A stretch of DNA of 64,000 nucleotides from Sphaerolaimus hirsutus (GCA_964036195.1 OZ038454.1:5766001-5830000), one strand, 5' to 3'; positions 12,101-22,923 are shown, counted from the stretch's first letter. The notes: generated by a model not told the origin, from the letters alone. Numbers and translations: made by a program.

Positions 12101-15100
12101 ATTAAGGCAGTTAGACGCATGAACTAGTGATTTTTGAAATTAAAATGTATATAAAGGTATGAAAAATAGCGATTTTGAGCGAAAATTGGGGTAAAGTTTC
12201 TCAAAAATCGCTCCAGATAGGTAGATAGCTGGCCGATCTGGGGGGGGGGGTTTAGGGTATATTAACCCAAAATTTTGGATGATTCGTATTGGATGATGAC
12301 ACTTGGAAAATTTTCCAGATATTTGAAACATTCACACAATTCGGCAGTGGTAACAGGGGACTTGTATAGAATTTAGGCATCAATCTAAAAATCGTGCTCC
12401 AAATTATCGACCAAATATTCTTTTCATTATACAACTAGTGGTGTAAAAAGCGCCAGGACTTTGGCGCCAAGCGCCAAAAGCGCCATGCGCTTTTCCGACC
12501 CCCAGCGCCAAGCGCCAATGGCGCCATAGCAAAATAGCGCCATGGCGCTTTTCATGGGGATGACGCCAAGCGCCACAGCAAGTTAGCGCCATGGCGCTTT
12601 TTGCTTTGGCGCTAGCGCCAGGCGTCAGCGCCATGGCGCTTTTACATCACTAATTACAACCCTTTTCACAGCTGTTTTATCGCGTGATCGGCCATATAAC
12701 AGTGGTAAATGGAGGGCCACTAATATTGATAACATACACTGCTGCGAGAATGGCCTGTATTATGCGACAATCACCTGCATCCGTGAGTTGTTGAACTAAT
12801 AGCTCAGGTGCCAGTCCCAGACCCTGTAAAATGTAAAATATAATGCAAAGCGTGTAAAGTCATGGAAAATGCCCAGCAAAATGGCAACCGAGTCGCCATT
12901 TTGCAGGGCATTTTCCACGACTTTTGGCACTTTGCATGACATTTGACATTTTACAGGGCTTTTTACAGGGTCTGGGAGTGCCCCCAGATACTTATTTGAA
13001 AAATATTGACAAACATATTAGGCCCTAGAATAGTGTTACCCGGAAAAAGTCAGATGAAAATTAATTGCTGAGATAAATTATTTGAGCAAATACTGTAGTA
13101 CAGAAATACCTATACATTTTCCTACGAAAGCACCATGCCTGTGAACAGCGCAATCGGTAGCTTTTAAAATGCATTTATCCGGTTAAAATTATGCACAAGC
13201 AAATGCACGTAAATACAGTCAGTCCAATAAAACAATTTCTAAAAAAACCCTATTTGTATTCGATTCAGAATCAAGAAGGTCCAGTGAGTACGGCGGCATC
13301 GAGACAAAGCCACGTCGCGATACAGGTAAATACGATATTTAAATAGAGTTGTCTGTTAGGGTTCAAACGGGACCAGTTTTTCGGACCGGGACCGGAACTA
13401 GGGTTGGCCGATGTTTTTTTTAAAACGTTTTTTTTTTTAAAACGACGTTTTTTATATAAAAAAACATGACGTCCGAAATGTTTTTTTTTTAAAAAAAACA
13501 TCGACCAAAATTTTTAGTACTAAGCACTAGGTATTTTGCAAAATTTTTGCGCGCAAGCGCGCAATTTTACACACAAATTGACATTGGTGGTTGTTTTCAT
13601 TGGTTTTGTGGCATTTTTAGTATCAAAGTATCCATTTATATATGCTACCATGGGTTAATAAGCCGTCATATGTCGGTGTAGCATATAATATTGAGGTAAT
13701 GTGCTTCCATGTACCTCCACAGTGTGTAACTTCACTCCCAAAGTAACAACCTCCTTTTATAACCTTGTTTGATCACTATTCCGTGCCAAACTTTACCTGA
13801 AGTCACAAACATTCGACTATAAGGCGATATACGAACGTATCAACAAAGAAATGGATATTTTTGACACAAATCACCACTTATAATGCTATCCCATGGCTCA
13901 ACAGCCATTATATGGTCATATATAACATCACAGAGTATTGCCATTGTCTGATATACATATATATGTTGACACAAGGTCGTATCTGGGAGCTTTTAAAAAA
14001 AACAACGTTTTTTATTTAAAAAACGTTTTTTTATATAAAACATAGAGTTAAAAAAACGTTTTTTTCCAACCCTAACCGGTAACGGAACTTTTCTATCGGT
14101 ACCTGGACCAGGTCCGGAATTTATTTTTCTCGGGACCGCCCCCCCCCAGTCCGGAAAATTTTCCGAACCATGTACCGAAACCGTGGTCCCGTTTGCACCC
14201 TATTCAATTCACTAATCACACCAGGGTGCACTCCCAGACCCTGTAAAAAGCCCCGTAAAATGTCAACCGTCATGCAAAGTATCAAAAGTTATGGAAAATA
14301 CCCTGCAAAATGGCAACCGAGTTTCCATGACTTTTGACACTTTGCATGACATTTTACATTTTACAGGGTCTGGGTGTGGCACCAAATGTCACAAACAAAA
14401 AAAGTGAGACCCCAAACCCTCTGCAGATATGCATTAAATACGTGATTTGCCATTCGCTGCCATTGGTGCTGAACATAATCGAATTGGTGGATGCGGGCAA
14501 CAGGAATTATTTTGGCTTGGGGCCAAATTTTATGATGGCAATGGCAGACGTGAGCAACCTGGGCGTGGTGGTGCACAGCGCCACAAATCCTATAGTATAT
14601 TACAGGTGAATTTTGATGGTAAATATTTTGTATGGGTGCACACACACACACTAGTTGACGTCGCAATTCGTGTCAACTGCGTGTCAACTAAATAACCCAA
14701 TTTGTTTAAAGCATCACACATAACAGAAACAATGAAAATTAAGGTCATTGTAAAGTGCCGGCTAATATAATTGAGCTTTTGATGACATATGGATTCCATC
14801 AATTGTATCTCACTCCCCAAGCACAGTTGGGCCATGTGGTCTGGTGTGGAGTTGCCCCCAGGTGTTTACTACATCCACCCCTGGGGGGACCCTTGTGGCT
14901 GCTCTGATGTAGCTACAGGGGCATGTCCCGTAAAAATTATCAAATTTTCATCTGGCCATTATAAATGAGCTTTTTTAAAATTTGGTTGAAATAGGCATTT
15001 TTATATTGTAAAACCAGTGGAAAAGCTCACAGGTGGTGGAAAACAATCACTCAAAAAGAGAACCAACCCGTTTTTTGTACCACAGGGTCCAGGTTCTCTG

Positions 15101-16484
15101 ACAAGCCATAAAAGACTACCTGAACAAATCCCTCTGACATGCAGAAATCATCCCTTTTCATGACTGGTGCTAGGTGAAACCTTTATGATGGGGGGTTGCC
15201 TTTGGGTGACATATACACCTTGATGTGGTGCATCTTTTATCACCCTCCCCCCTCCCTGAACCCCCCTCAAAAAAGTTGTGGTTGAACAAAGGAACAAACT
15301 TTTTTCATCTGGAATCTCATTTTGGTTTTGTGTTCACCTGGCCCCAGACACATCTGGTACACTGTCTGTCATGGCCTCCCCATGCTCACTACTTGCCAGA
15401 CAAAAATTTCCAATGGTCTGGAGCCAGCACAATCATATTTTTGGGGCTAGGTGAACACAATCCCAAAATGAAATTTCAAGATGAAAAAAGTTTGCTCATT
15501 TGTGCAACCACAACTTTTTCTGAGGGGGGTTCAGGGTGGGGGAAGGGGTGATAAAAGATGCACCACATCAAAGTGTATATGTCACCCAAAGGCAACCCCC
15601 CATATAAAGGTTTCACTTAGCACCAGTCATGAAAAGGAATGATTTCTGCATGTCAAAGGGATTCGTTCAGGTAGTCTTTTATGGCTTGTCAGAGAACCTG
15701 GACCCTGTGGTACAAAAAAAGGGTTGTTTCTCTTTTTGAGTGATTGTTTTCCACCACCTGTGAGCTTTTTCCACTTGTTTAATAATATTAAAATGCCTAT
15801 TTCAACCAAATTTTAAAAAAGCTCATTTATAATGGCCAGATGAAAATTTGATAATTTTTACGGGACATGCCCCTGTGGCTACATCAGGGCAGCCACAGGG
15901 GTCCCCCCAGGGGTGGATGTAGTAAACACCTGGGGGCAACTCCACACCAGACCACTTGGCCCAACTGTGCTTGGGGAGTGAGATATAATTGATGGAATCA
16001 AGATGTCATCAAAAGCTCAATTATATTAGCCGGCTCTTTATAAAATAAACCATGCCATATTACCTAGGAAAGGTGAAATCACGTAATTAACCAAAATTTA
16101 GTTGATTTTGATGTCAACGAGTGTGTGGGGGTCCAATGTCACAAAGATCTGATTAAAGGACTCTATTCATCTTTTTTCAGAGCAAGACGCAGCAGACAGT
16201 TGGCAGAAAATGCAGTTAATGAATCAAAAAATTGTGCCCCAGTAAAAGAAACTTCTACACGGTTGCTGACAACGGGAGTTCCAAAGGTGTCATTTATTTT
16301 TGGCGCAATTGCAAACATGCACAAATTTCCAAAGTTGATGAGTTTGTTTAAAACGCATTTGGGTTTACCAGAATGTTTAGTCCGTCAATTGCTGTTGACA
16401 GATATAAGACATGATCCATTCTGGTCAACTCAGTTTTTAAAACAGAGTTATACTCGGCAGACACGATACTCTACAAACAGATAG
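9115..16484 (+). CDS. Rhodopsin-family G protein-coupled receptor, copy A
   Basis: Ten exons join in frame to 440 codons: 9115-9225, 10058-10195, 10581-10673, 10825-10868, 10931-11043, 11581-11753, 12672-12782, 13269-13325, 14427-14605, 16181-16484. Seven membrane segments are visible. TM1 has the GLLVN asparagine, TM2 LAWDSLLLL has the conserved Asp, and TM7 ends in NPIVYY (NPxxY). TM6 reads CHSLPLVLNIIEL, resembling invertebrate FMRFamide/myosuppressin-type neuropeptide receptors. This identity is inferred from motifs only; the ligand is unknown. The motif after TM3 is ACYMAVSRPL instead of (D/E)RYxAVxxPL. Intron 3 is entirely an introner-like element (10674-10824). The exon 5 donor is taken as GTTTGT, because it is the one whose phase fits exon 6; a poly-G tract follows it. 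Compared with copy B nearly all coding differences are synonymous, so both copies look functional. Confidence 0.88.
9239..9510. repeat. Array of CTTCACGC/GCGTGAAG motifs
   Basis: Receptor intron 1 holds many copies of CTTCACGC, AGCGCTTC and GAAGCGTC in both orientations, and the same array is present in unit B (25340-25560). It is built like the interiors of the hAT-like MITEs, but I could not fix its ends. Confidence 0.5.
9861..9933 (+). tRNA. tRNA-like sequence (possible tRNA-Cys pseudogene or SINE head)
   Basis: Within receptor intron 1. An A-box-like TAGCTCAGTCGG and a B-box-like GGTTCAAGTAC are 30-odd bases apart. The anticodon stem TTCAC/GTGAA pairs perfectly around a 7-base loop, ACGCATC, giving anticodon GCA (Cys). 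Acceptor ends TTCCTGG/CCAGTGT pair over five bases. Position 33 is C instead of U and the T stem pairs poorly, so it is probably not a working tRNA gene. Also present at 25924-25996. Confidence 0.45.
10674..10824 (+). mobile_element. Introner: palindromic element forming receptor intron 3
   Basis: The intron starts GTGCCAATCCCAGACCCTGT immediately after the exon sequence ATCGGCCAG and ends GGTCTGGGAGTGCTCCCAG immediately before TTGTTACATGAC. The two halves are near-perfect reverse complements around GGCAACCGTTGC. Removing exactly this 151-bp stretch joins codons ...VIGQ and LLHDVYSRDV... in frame (phase 0). The element therefore supplies both donor and acceptor. Related elements lie at 12808, 14225 and 57512 and in unit B. 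Confidence 0.9.
11893..12262. repeat. GGGGTTTTGTAGATTTGGAC / GATAGATAGCTG repeat
   Basis: It starts CAGGGGTTTTGTAGATTTGG, then CGCGGGGGTTCATATAGATA, two poly-G tracts and the motif GATAGATAGCTGGC. The same set of motifs occurs in unit B (27950-29560), at 41290-41515, 43310-44070, 53340-54065 and 60690-61530. It is a dispersed repeat with G-rich interior. Confidence 0.6.
12436..12652. mobile_element. hAT-like MITE with GCGCCA arrays
   Basis: Termini TAGTGGTGTAAAAAGCGCC and GGCGCTTTTACATCACTA. The interior is an array of GCGCCAAGCGCCAAAAGCGC. Flanks TATACAAC and ATTACAAC are an imperfect 8-bp target duplication. It is shared with unit B (29725-29941), so it predates the duplication. Confidence 0.75.
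12808..12987 (+). mobile_element. Introner-like element inside receptor intron 7
   Basis: Left end GTGCCAGTCCCAGACCCTG follows CAG; the right end is GGTCTGGGAGTGCCCCCAG. It is 180 bp and near palindromic, centred on ACCGAGTCG. It lies within a larger intron that already has its own donor at 12783, so here it does not define the intron. Shared with unit B (30094-30273). Confidence 0.8.
13357..14202. mobile_element. hAT-like MITE with GGACCGG motifs, interrupted
   Basis: Ends TAGGGTTCAAACGGGACC and GGTCCCGTTTGCACCCTA. The arms carry GGACCGGGACCGGAAC repeats. A second element (13399-14074) is inserted in it. In unit B the uninterrupted version is 31057-31219. Confidence 0.8.
13399..14074. mobile_element. 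Nested hAT-like MITE with AAAACGTTTT arms and GCGCGCAAGCGCGCA core
   Basis: Ends TAGGGTTGGCCGATG and TTTTTTCCAACCCTA. The subterminal arms are poly-A/poly-T with ACGT. The core contains GCGCGCAAGCGCGCA at about 13549 followed by CACACAAATTGACATTGGTG. It is absent from the matching element of unit B, so it was inserted or lost after the duplication. A near copy with an exact target duplication is at 49852-50472. Confidence 0.8.
14225..14383 (-). mobile_element. Introner-like element, reverse orientation
   Basis: GGTGCACTCCCAGACCCTG starts the element and GGTCTGGGTGTGGCACC ends it, with a palindrome centre at ACCGAGTTTCC. The donor-type end (GGTGCC) is on the right, so it lies antisense to the receptor within intron 8. 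Shared with unit B (31242-31412). Confidence 0.75.
14753..16038. mobile_element. Large foldback element with long inverted-repeat arms
   Basis: Ends AAGTGCCGGCTAATATAATT and its complement finishing GCCGGCTCTT, flanked by TA on both sides. The two arms are near-complementary over most of their ~600 bp (for example GCTACATCAGGGCAGCCACA at 15878 against its complement near 14897). Unit B has the empty site at about 31770 (CATTGTATAAAATAAACC). No transposase was seen. TA duplication suggests a Tc1/mariner-type process. Confidence 0.85.
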
Positions 16485-16778
16485 GAGTTATGTCTTCGGC
16501 TGGCAGACGGCCAGCCAATAACTTATGGAAGACGTCATGAAGACGACGGATGGCGAGAGATGATGATCGGGATGAAAGTGATCATGTCATGATGGAGTGT
16601 CTCCTCTGGAAAAATGTACGGTGTAATATCATCCGAGTATACCAGCTTTGGAAATTTCGACTGTTAACCAGTAAGTTATTACACCAATTTGTAAAAAATT
16701 TCGCAGACAACTCTCACTGCCAGCCAGCGTCAGGCACATCTAAATTGTGGAAATTCCCCCCAATCCACAAAATTTACC

Positions 16779-19700
16779 ATGAGAAAAAGTGTATGTGAAA
16801 GGAAATTAACAAAAAGTGAAAAAATCGCTTTGAGAACTGTTCGGAACGAGTGTGGCCTTACCAATGAAAAAATTGGCATGGCTGTACTCACTGCAATAAT
16901 AGAGGTGAAGCCAAGCTTAAAAAACAGATTTGTAATTGGTGATAGCTTGGAAAATTGGAGAGAATGTGACCAAGTAAAACAGTTGGTGAGAACATTGCAT
17001 TTATTAAAAATTCATATTCAAATTTCAATTTATTTTTTATTTGAGACCGACTTATTAGACATGCATGATGTGCTTATTGATTGTAGAAATAGAATAAGTA
17101 GTAATTTCTTGCATGACAAAGGACATAACTATGTTTGGATATTTACATGTGTTGTATTTTCAATTTTGTTCTGATTTATACCTACCTACATATTGGTGGA
17201 ATGTAAATGGATGGGTTACAGTGTGTAGGTATTTTAGCAATGGATACCACAGTACAGTAGTAGTCAAACAGATCATTAAAATCTCGCTCAATCGAGTGTT
17301 TCTGACGAAAATCACTCAGCCACAGTCTGGGCACTGTCAACCTGAGCCTGATCCCCAGCTGCCCCGTCTTCTCCGCGAAGAAAGTAGCCATTGTCACATC
17401 CAAGATCGGTCAGCTCACCAAGATTGTCAGCTTGCTGGGCGCACACGTCGATACAGGGCGCCGAGTGCTCTCTTATAGCGTCAAAGCACTTATCGTGGTC
17501 GGCCGAGTGGACATTCACAGAGCCTGGGAAGTGCCATGTGAAGTGGCAAATGTCATGTGAAGTGGCAAATGTCATGCAAAATGGTGAATGTCATGCGGAT
17601 GCGAAGTGACGAAATTCATGTAAAATGTCAAAACTCATGTAAACTCCCGATTCAAAGCTTGCTGACGAGCCGACGAACGACGTTCAAACGCAAGCTTTGA
17701 ATTGGGAATGAAACCAGTTGACATTTGGTGTCGATGTCAACTAGCGTGTGTGGGGCCAATAAGTAGCGATGGAAAAGCGCCAGAGAAAATGTGTGTATTT
17801 CACACTGCACATGTGAGATTCATCTTCGGAGATGTCAAATTCACCTCCGGGCATGTGAGATTTCACGTTATGTGAAAGTAGACATCTTAGAATGGCCCCT
17901 ATTTTCAAACAATTGTTTAAAAAACAAGGCCACCGCTAAGTCGGACAATATTACCTAGATATTACATTCCATGTTCATATACATTGTAGATAGCATTTTC
18001 CACTTTTCATATCAGACATGGAACGCGCACAATATCACAAAGGTGCTTATTAAGCGGTTGCCGGCGGGATTACAGTAACCGTTTCACAGCGTTCCACGTT
18101 GTAATTGGACATTTGCCAAAAAAATCAATACTCCCATTGGCATGTTCTGAAACAGAGTGACCAACCATCCAGCGTGTCAGTATGATTGTCACAAAATTAG
18201 GGCTCAAATGGGATCGACTTTTCAGGATCGGGATCAGGATGACCCTGTGCCTGTGGCCATGTAAACTCGCTAGACATGTAGACCCGCCAGTAATGTATTT
18301 CAGGGGGAATTAGCACAGTACACGGGTTAGCGGCAGAGGGTTTACATGATTAGTAGAGTAAACTATTTACATAGCACAGGCTGCACTGCGTGTGCACTAA
18401 CATTGTTTTGTAACTCTTTGGATGATACTGTTCGAAGAAACGTAAAAAAATCATAAATCAGTTGCAGCGCACTTGAGTTTTCAATTGCTCTTGCAGTTCA
18501 AGTGTACATGCATGCAGACCACGCAGAACAATGCTTACCATGTCGAGAAAAACACGATAAAATGATAATAAATTGAAAATGACTATGAATTTCACAAAAT
18601 TCACAATCCCTCACATTCAAACATAATTACACAAAAATTCCCAAAATTTGCAGTCAAAAACAGTTGGAAACTACCTGCACAACTATTTAATGATGCACAC
18701 GTCAGAAACAGAACAAGAAACTGAGAATTATGCAAAAATGATCATAACTCCCGCAGAACTTTCAGCTAGACATTTTGACTTGGGCATCAATTTGAGCAAC
18801 AGGGAATGGCTTGCATTCAGAGCGACCATGGAAAAACTTCTGGGGACCGTTCCAGAAATACGCGGACAGTCGACGGAATGTGAGCTTTTCAAAATTTTAA
18901 ATTTTTTTGTTCACGAATAAGCCTAAAAATTGTTGTAAAGGTGCCAAAGATATTAACATACCGTATTACTTCGAAATACCCCCATTGGGTGTCTACAATT
19001 TCGCCAGCGACATTTGAGGGGGGTTAATTATGGGGGGATATTATTTCGTCAGAAATTTTCGTAAGGATCGTAGTAAATAGTAGGCATTTGCGTACCCAAA
19101 ACAGGTAATAAGTGTGTCCAAGCAGGATATATTTGGACATAAAAATGTAGATAGATACTGCAAACTTGCAGTAATAAATACATCATGTACATCGCATGAT
19201 TCCGGAGGGGTGGTAGGATTCAAACGGGATCCCGATCCCGAAACCTCAATCCCGATCCCGATCCCTGAAATTTGAAAAAGCCAATCCCGATCCCGAGACT
19301 TTAAAAATCCCGATCCCGATCCCGGAAAAATTCACAACCACAAAAGGTGCACTTTTAAATGACCATTTTGTATGCAGTTTGCAAAAATTTTGCGCGCAAG
19401 CGCGCATTTCCGCACCTACCTCTATATATCTGTTCCATGGGCATGGACACCACTACAAATGTACTCGATACAGTGCCCATTACCATAGTTTAAGATTAAT
19501 ACACATGCAAATTTGGTAGACAGTGGTGTGAATGACAATGCCAGGCAGCCCATTGCGCAGTGCCTAAATGAAGCTATAGCATTGTTTTGGATGCCAATTT
19601 AATCCAACGTTTCTGGCATCCATTGTTTTTGGTGTTTTGGGTCATTTTGTGAAATGTCAGGAAAAACCCTGACAACCAATTTTTTGGGGCCTAAATCCCG

Positions 19701-20234
19701 ATCCTGAAAAAAAGACAATCCCGATCCCGAAAGGTCAATCCCGATCCCGAAATTTCAAAAAGACAATCCCGATCCCGATCCCGAAAGGCCAATCCCGATC
19801 CCGAAATCTCAAAAAACCAATCCCGATCCCGATCCCGAAAAGTCAATCCCGTTTGAACCCTAAGGGGGGGGGGTATTATTTCCCCAGCCCAATTTGAGGG
19901 GGGTTATCTCGAGGAGGAAGTTAATTCAAAGGGGGGGTGATAATTCGAGGTAATACGGTATGAGATTTTCATGAAACGCAATTTAACAAAAATTACATGC
20001 TCAATTATTATTGGCACGCTTCCAACGTGTGACATAAATAATTGCCAGTGCAGAGTATCAAATCCGCCCAGGTTACCAACAAAACATACGTAACAAATAA
20101 TCTTTCGCACAGCCGCCGCAAATGGCCCAGAAAGAAGCATCGCATCAGAAAATACCAGACAGGCGCTGGTCACGTTTCTGACCCAATTCATTTGGCAAGC
20201 GAAAAAAGGATTCTTAGAGTACGCGTCGAATTGA
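16779..20234 (+). CDS. Globin, copy A
   Basis: Three exons (16779-16985, 18654-18879, 20113-20234) give 184 codons, phases 0 then 1. The N-terminal helix reads LTKSEKIALRTVRNECGL. A Gln in VKQLSK sits at the distal E7 position and the His of SARHFDLGI is the likely proximal F8 haem ligand. The C-terminal helix is ALVTFLTQFIWQAKKGF. The layout resembles invertebrate (nematode-type) globins that use Gln at E7; role in oxygen binding or sensing is inferred. The start is the first in-frame Met and a further upstream exon cannot be excluded. It begins 295 bp after the receptor stop on the same strand. AATAAA signals follow the stop at about 20330-20360. Intron 1 contains a conserved antisense exon. 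Confidence 0.85.
17312..17523 (-). CDS. Conserved antisense 3'-terminal exon of unknown protein, copy A
   Basis: This minus-strand open frame starts after the acceptor-like CACTTCCCAG and ends at TGA. It encodes about 70 residues with four cysteines (CFDAI, PCIDVC, LGCDNG) and an acidic, Gly/Ala-rich tail. I do not recognise the family. Compared with the unit B copy (33497-33702), about seven of eight substitutions before the tail are synonymous in this frame, while the same changes alter many residues in the plus frame. This argues for real minus-strand coding. The C-terminus differs: TVAE here, AG in copy B, because of a small indel. Upstream exons were not found. The exon lies inside globin intron 1. 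Confidence 0.55.
17524..17765. repeat. Repeat mosaic in globin intron 1
   Basis: GTGAAGTGGCAAATGTCATG units (17536-17650) resemble introner arms. They are followed by a GTTGACATTTGGTGTCGATG ... CTAGCGTGTGTGGGGCC terminus of the family seen complete at 39929-40125. Conserved in unit B. Confidence 0.5.
18961..19958. mobile_element. TA-flanked CCGTATT MITE carrying a nested GATCCCG element
   Basis: Termini CCGTATTACTTCGAAATACC and TTCGAGGTAATACGG, both next to TA. The nested element 19214-19862 has ends TAGGATTCAAACGGGATC and CCCGTTTGAACCCTA, flanks AGGGGTGG/AGGGGGGG (near 8-bp duplication) and an interior of GATCCCGATCCCG repeats plus GCGCGCAAGCGCGCA at 19391. Located in globin intron 2; no counterpart in unit B. 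Confidence 0.75.
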
Positions 20235-21316
20235 TGTTACACGATTTTGGCGATCTCAAATGTGATCTCGTATTGATAATTATTGTGGGGACTTTTTGTG
20301 GAATTTGACTACGTTGGTATATAAATGGAATAAATAAACAAGACAATAAATAAATAAATAACGCAAATAAAAAAAGAAACATGAAATCAATTTAAAAAAT
20401 GGATTATTCTAACTAGGAGCGTAGTGAACTCTAAGAAAATGCGGCAGAAGCGCAAAATTAAGGACTTTGATGGACGCCGCGCCGATCCTGAGATGAACTG
20501 GCGAAATTATTACGGTATTGATCAATTCCATACCGTAATTATCGAATACGGTATCGGAATAGGCAAAGTGACGCCAGGAGAATAGCAGAACCAAACCAAT
20601 CGGGATCGAAAATGAGTGGCATGGGGGCTGGGGAAGGGGGTTGGTTTAGAAAATTCTCCGGCTATATCTTTCCTAGATATTGAGCTGCTTATTCACTCAC
20701 ACAGATCATGTCAAGTCAATGCGAATATTTTAGCTAAACTCGGCAAACATGAAAGGAGTCAGTGATTCCGCCTTTACGTACCAATTTCAAATTTCGTTAA
20801 AATTGTTGAGTGAATTTCGAATTTGAATGAATGGATTCCATTCGATTCACGTTAAATCTTATTCAATATGACATTTTATGCGAGAACAGGATAAACTGGA
20901 TGCACATATTGACATATGAAAGCGGATAGCAAGGTATTTCATTGTAACAACCCGGACAAATTCCAACAAAAACATACATACGTGTGCGTGCGAAAGAACG
21001 AAGGAAGAACGACCCTAATCACTGTACACCACTAGCGAAATCTGGATCATTTTGGAAATCTAAAAATTGCTCTGATTAACATAAAATGCTAAGTTTGTTT
21101 GTAATAATAAGAAATTGTCGTATATTTATCAAGTGTAGATCTTAAATTCAATTATCGTCGGTGACTTTTCACTTTCGTAATTGAAAAATTTGTTGAAAGT
21201 CATCCCTAAGCATGAAATACGAGTGTCGATTACAATGAAATTGGGTTAGAATGGCACTTGTACAAAAATTCGTTAGACCATTGACTCGCATAATGTCTGC
21301 CGAGTTTACTACTTTA

Positions 21317-21698
21317 CAGTGCGCGCAGATATTTTGCTTTGCATGCGCCGGTCCGCATAAGCTCCGCCCACTTTGGTGTGAATGCCCGCGAGCGCTAAGC
21401 ACGCATTTTCGGTCAGGCGTGTCACTTTTGTGTGTGGCTCAACAATGAAGTTAAATTGCTATATATCTTACATCTCGCAGGGAACACACATATTTTGAGG
21501 TGCAGAGAGGTATTTTCGCTATTTTCGTCTATATAGATGGTTATATACCTAATTTTAGCCTATTTTATTTAATCGATTTCGAAACAAGTTTCGGCCGGCT
21601 GTTTTGGGCTGGCTACCGAGTTCCCGTACGGGGTCTCTTCGTCTGGTTGTTTAGATGGCCGAAAAATAAATAAAAAACAGAAATTTCTGCGCGCACTG
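21317..21698. mobile_element. TA-flanked MITE with CAGTGCGCGCAGA ends
   Basis: Ends CAGTGCGCGCAGA and TCTGCGCGCACTG, with TA on both sides. Unit B has the uninterrupted sequence TACTACTTTAGAATAAC at about 37346-37362, so this insertion is specific to unit A. Internal sequence has no coding capacity that I can support. Confidence 0.8.
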
Positions 21699-22028
21699 TA
21701 GAATAACTCCTACTTTTGTGAAGCAAATTTCCATCGATTGTCCACCACTTTACTAACACCCAAAATTGTTTTGCACTTTTTTTTGCAGACCTTTCCCTCC
21801 ACAATCGAATCTTGTGAACTTCATCATTTACTTCAACTTTTTGCAGTAGCAACGATTTAAAAACCATATTTCAAAGTATATCCGAAAGTTCAATTCAAAA
21901 GGAGGATTACAAAATACGGCGAAATTGACGTACACATGAACTATGCAAAAAAACCCAGATCTTTTCCAATCAGACAATAGTCCGCAAACGAGAACACAAA
22001 AAAATAAAAAATAAAAACGGACCAAAAA

Positions 22029-22839
22029 TCAATCCGCACTCGCGGACTTTGATCTTTTCCTCAAGGGACCCAATTCATGTTCGATATCCGCGCAGGCGCT
22101 CTCAATTTGGAAGTTTTTACTCACCAACTGCACCCATCTGAAACATAAATGGGGTGAAAGTAGGGTTCAAACGGGATTGAGGTTTCGGGATCGGGACCAT
22201 AAAATCCCGAAATTTCGGGATTCGGGATCGGGATCCGGTTTGAACCCTAGGTGAAAGTTGCGGTTCGAAAAATATGGACCGTAAAACGGTACGGTAAAGG
22301 TTCACAGTTTACAGACAATAAATACGGTACGGTAAATTGTCAAACCGTAGTGAGACCATTTTCAGTGAGTACCGAAAAACGCGGCCGAGAAAACGAGTAA
22401 ATCTGGTAAACTCAAAACAACGCTGTCAACTTCCTCGACACATTTCTTCACTTGACATTTGCGAAGCTAGTGTGTTATAATTGCGCTGTCAATTCCACAC
22501 TGTAAATAATAATATATACTTTTCACTTTTTCAAATTCACATTTCAGCCTTTTTACTCATCAAATTTCTCATCAAGTCGAAAATCTTGAAATCAGCCCCA
22601 GACCAAAAAAGCAACCAAAAAAAATACAAAAAACAACCAAAACCGACTCGGTCTCGAACCGCTTCAACTGCGCGCCGGCCTCCAGCTGCATGTGTTTCCG
22701 TTTAACATGCACATCCTGTACGCGTGCGGCCGTGTGCCGCACCTGCTGCTCGGCGTGGCGCGACAGCCGCTCCAGGGTGGTGTTGTATGCGCGCCACGCG
22801 GCGCCCCCGTGCGACCAGAGCAGGGAAAGGTTGGTCAGT
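22029..22839 (-). pseudogene. BCAS2: Truncated BCAS2/SPF27 duplicate (exons 4-5 only)
   Basis: Exon 4 copy is 22648-22839 and exon 5 copy is 22029-22137. Both keep open frames, the splice dinucleotides and the stop, and join in phase as in the full gene at 37678-40298. Exons 1-3 are missing, because the duplication ends in intron 3 at the poly-G tract at about 22840-22870. Without exons 1-3 it lacks the start codon and the N-terminal half, so it should not make SPF27. It is a duplication-born fragment rather than a decayed gene. Confidence 0.85.
22161..22249. mobile_element. Short hAT-like MITE with GATCGGG motifs
   Basis: TAGGGTTCAAACGGGATTG ... GGTTTGAACCCTA, flanked by the exact 8-bp duplication GGTGAAAG (22153-22160 and 22250-22257). 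It lies in BCAS2 intron 4 and is shared with 37810-37905, so it predates the tandem duplication. Confidence 0.85.
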
Positions 22840-22923
22840 CTGGGGGGGGGGGGTGGGGGGGGGGGGGGTAACAGAGGAAAGGAAAATGATTACCAATGAT
22901 TGGAAAATGGTAGTGCAGGTCAG

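Larger units (their letters stand above)
7036..22860 (+). repeat. Tandem duplication, unit A
   Basis: First copy of a segmental duplication whose second copy is 23138-38517. It carries receptor, antisense exon, globin and the last two exons of BCAS2 in the same order and orientation as unit B. Homology ends at the right in the poly-G tract just outside BCAS2 exon 4 (about 22850). Copy-specific parts include 7363-8550, 13399-14074, 14753-16038, about 18930-19970 and 21317-21698. Confidence 0.92.

Noticed and set aside
17320-17520. Plus-strand frame containing VAIVTSKIGQLTKIVSLLGA
   Set aside because: Substitutions between the units change many residues in this frame but are silent in the minus frame; the minus frame is preferred.
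20458-20604. Short plus-strand frame beginning MRQKRKIKDFDG after the globin
   Set aside because: Differences between the two units include replacements (Glu/Lys, Gln/Pro, Glu/Asp), and part of the frame is a CCGTAATTATCGA inverted repeat, so coding is not supported.
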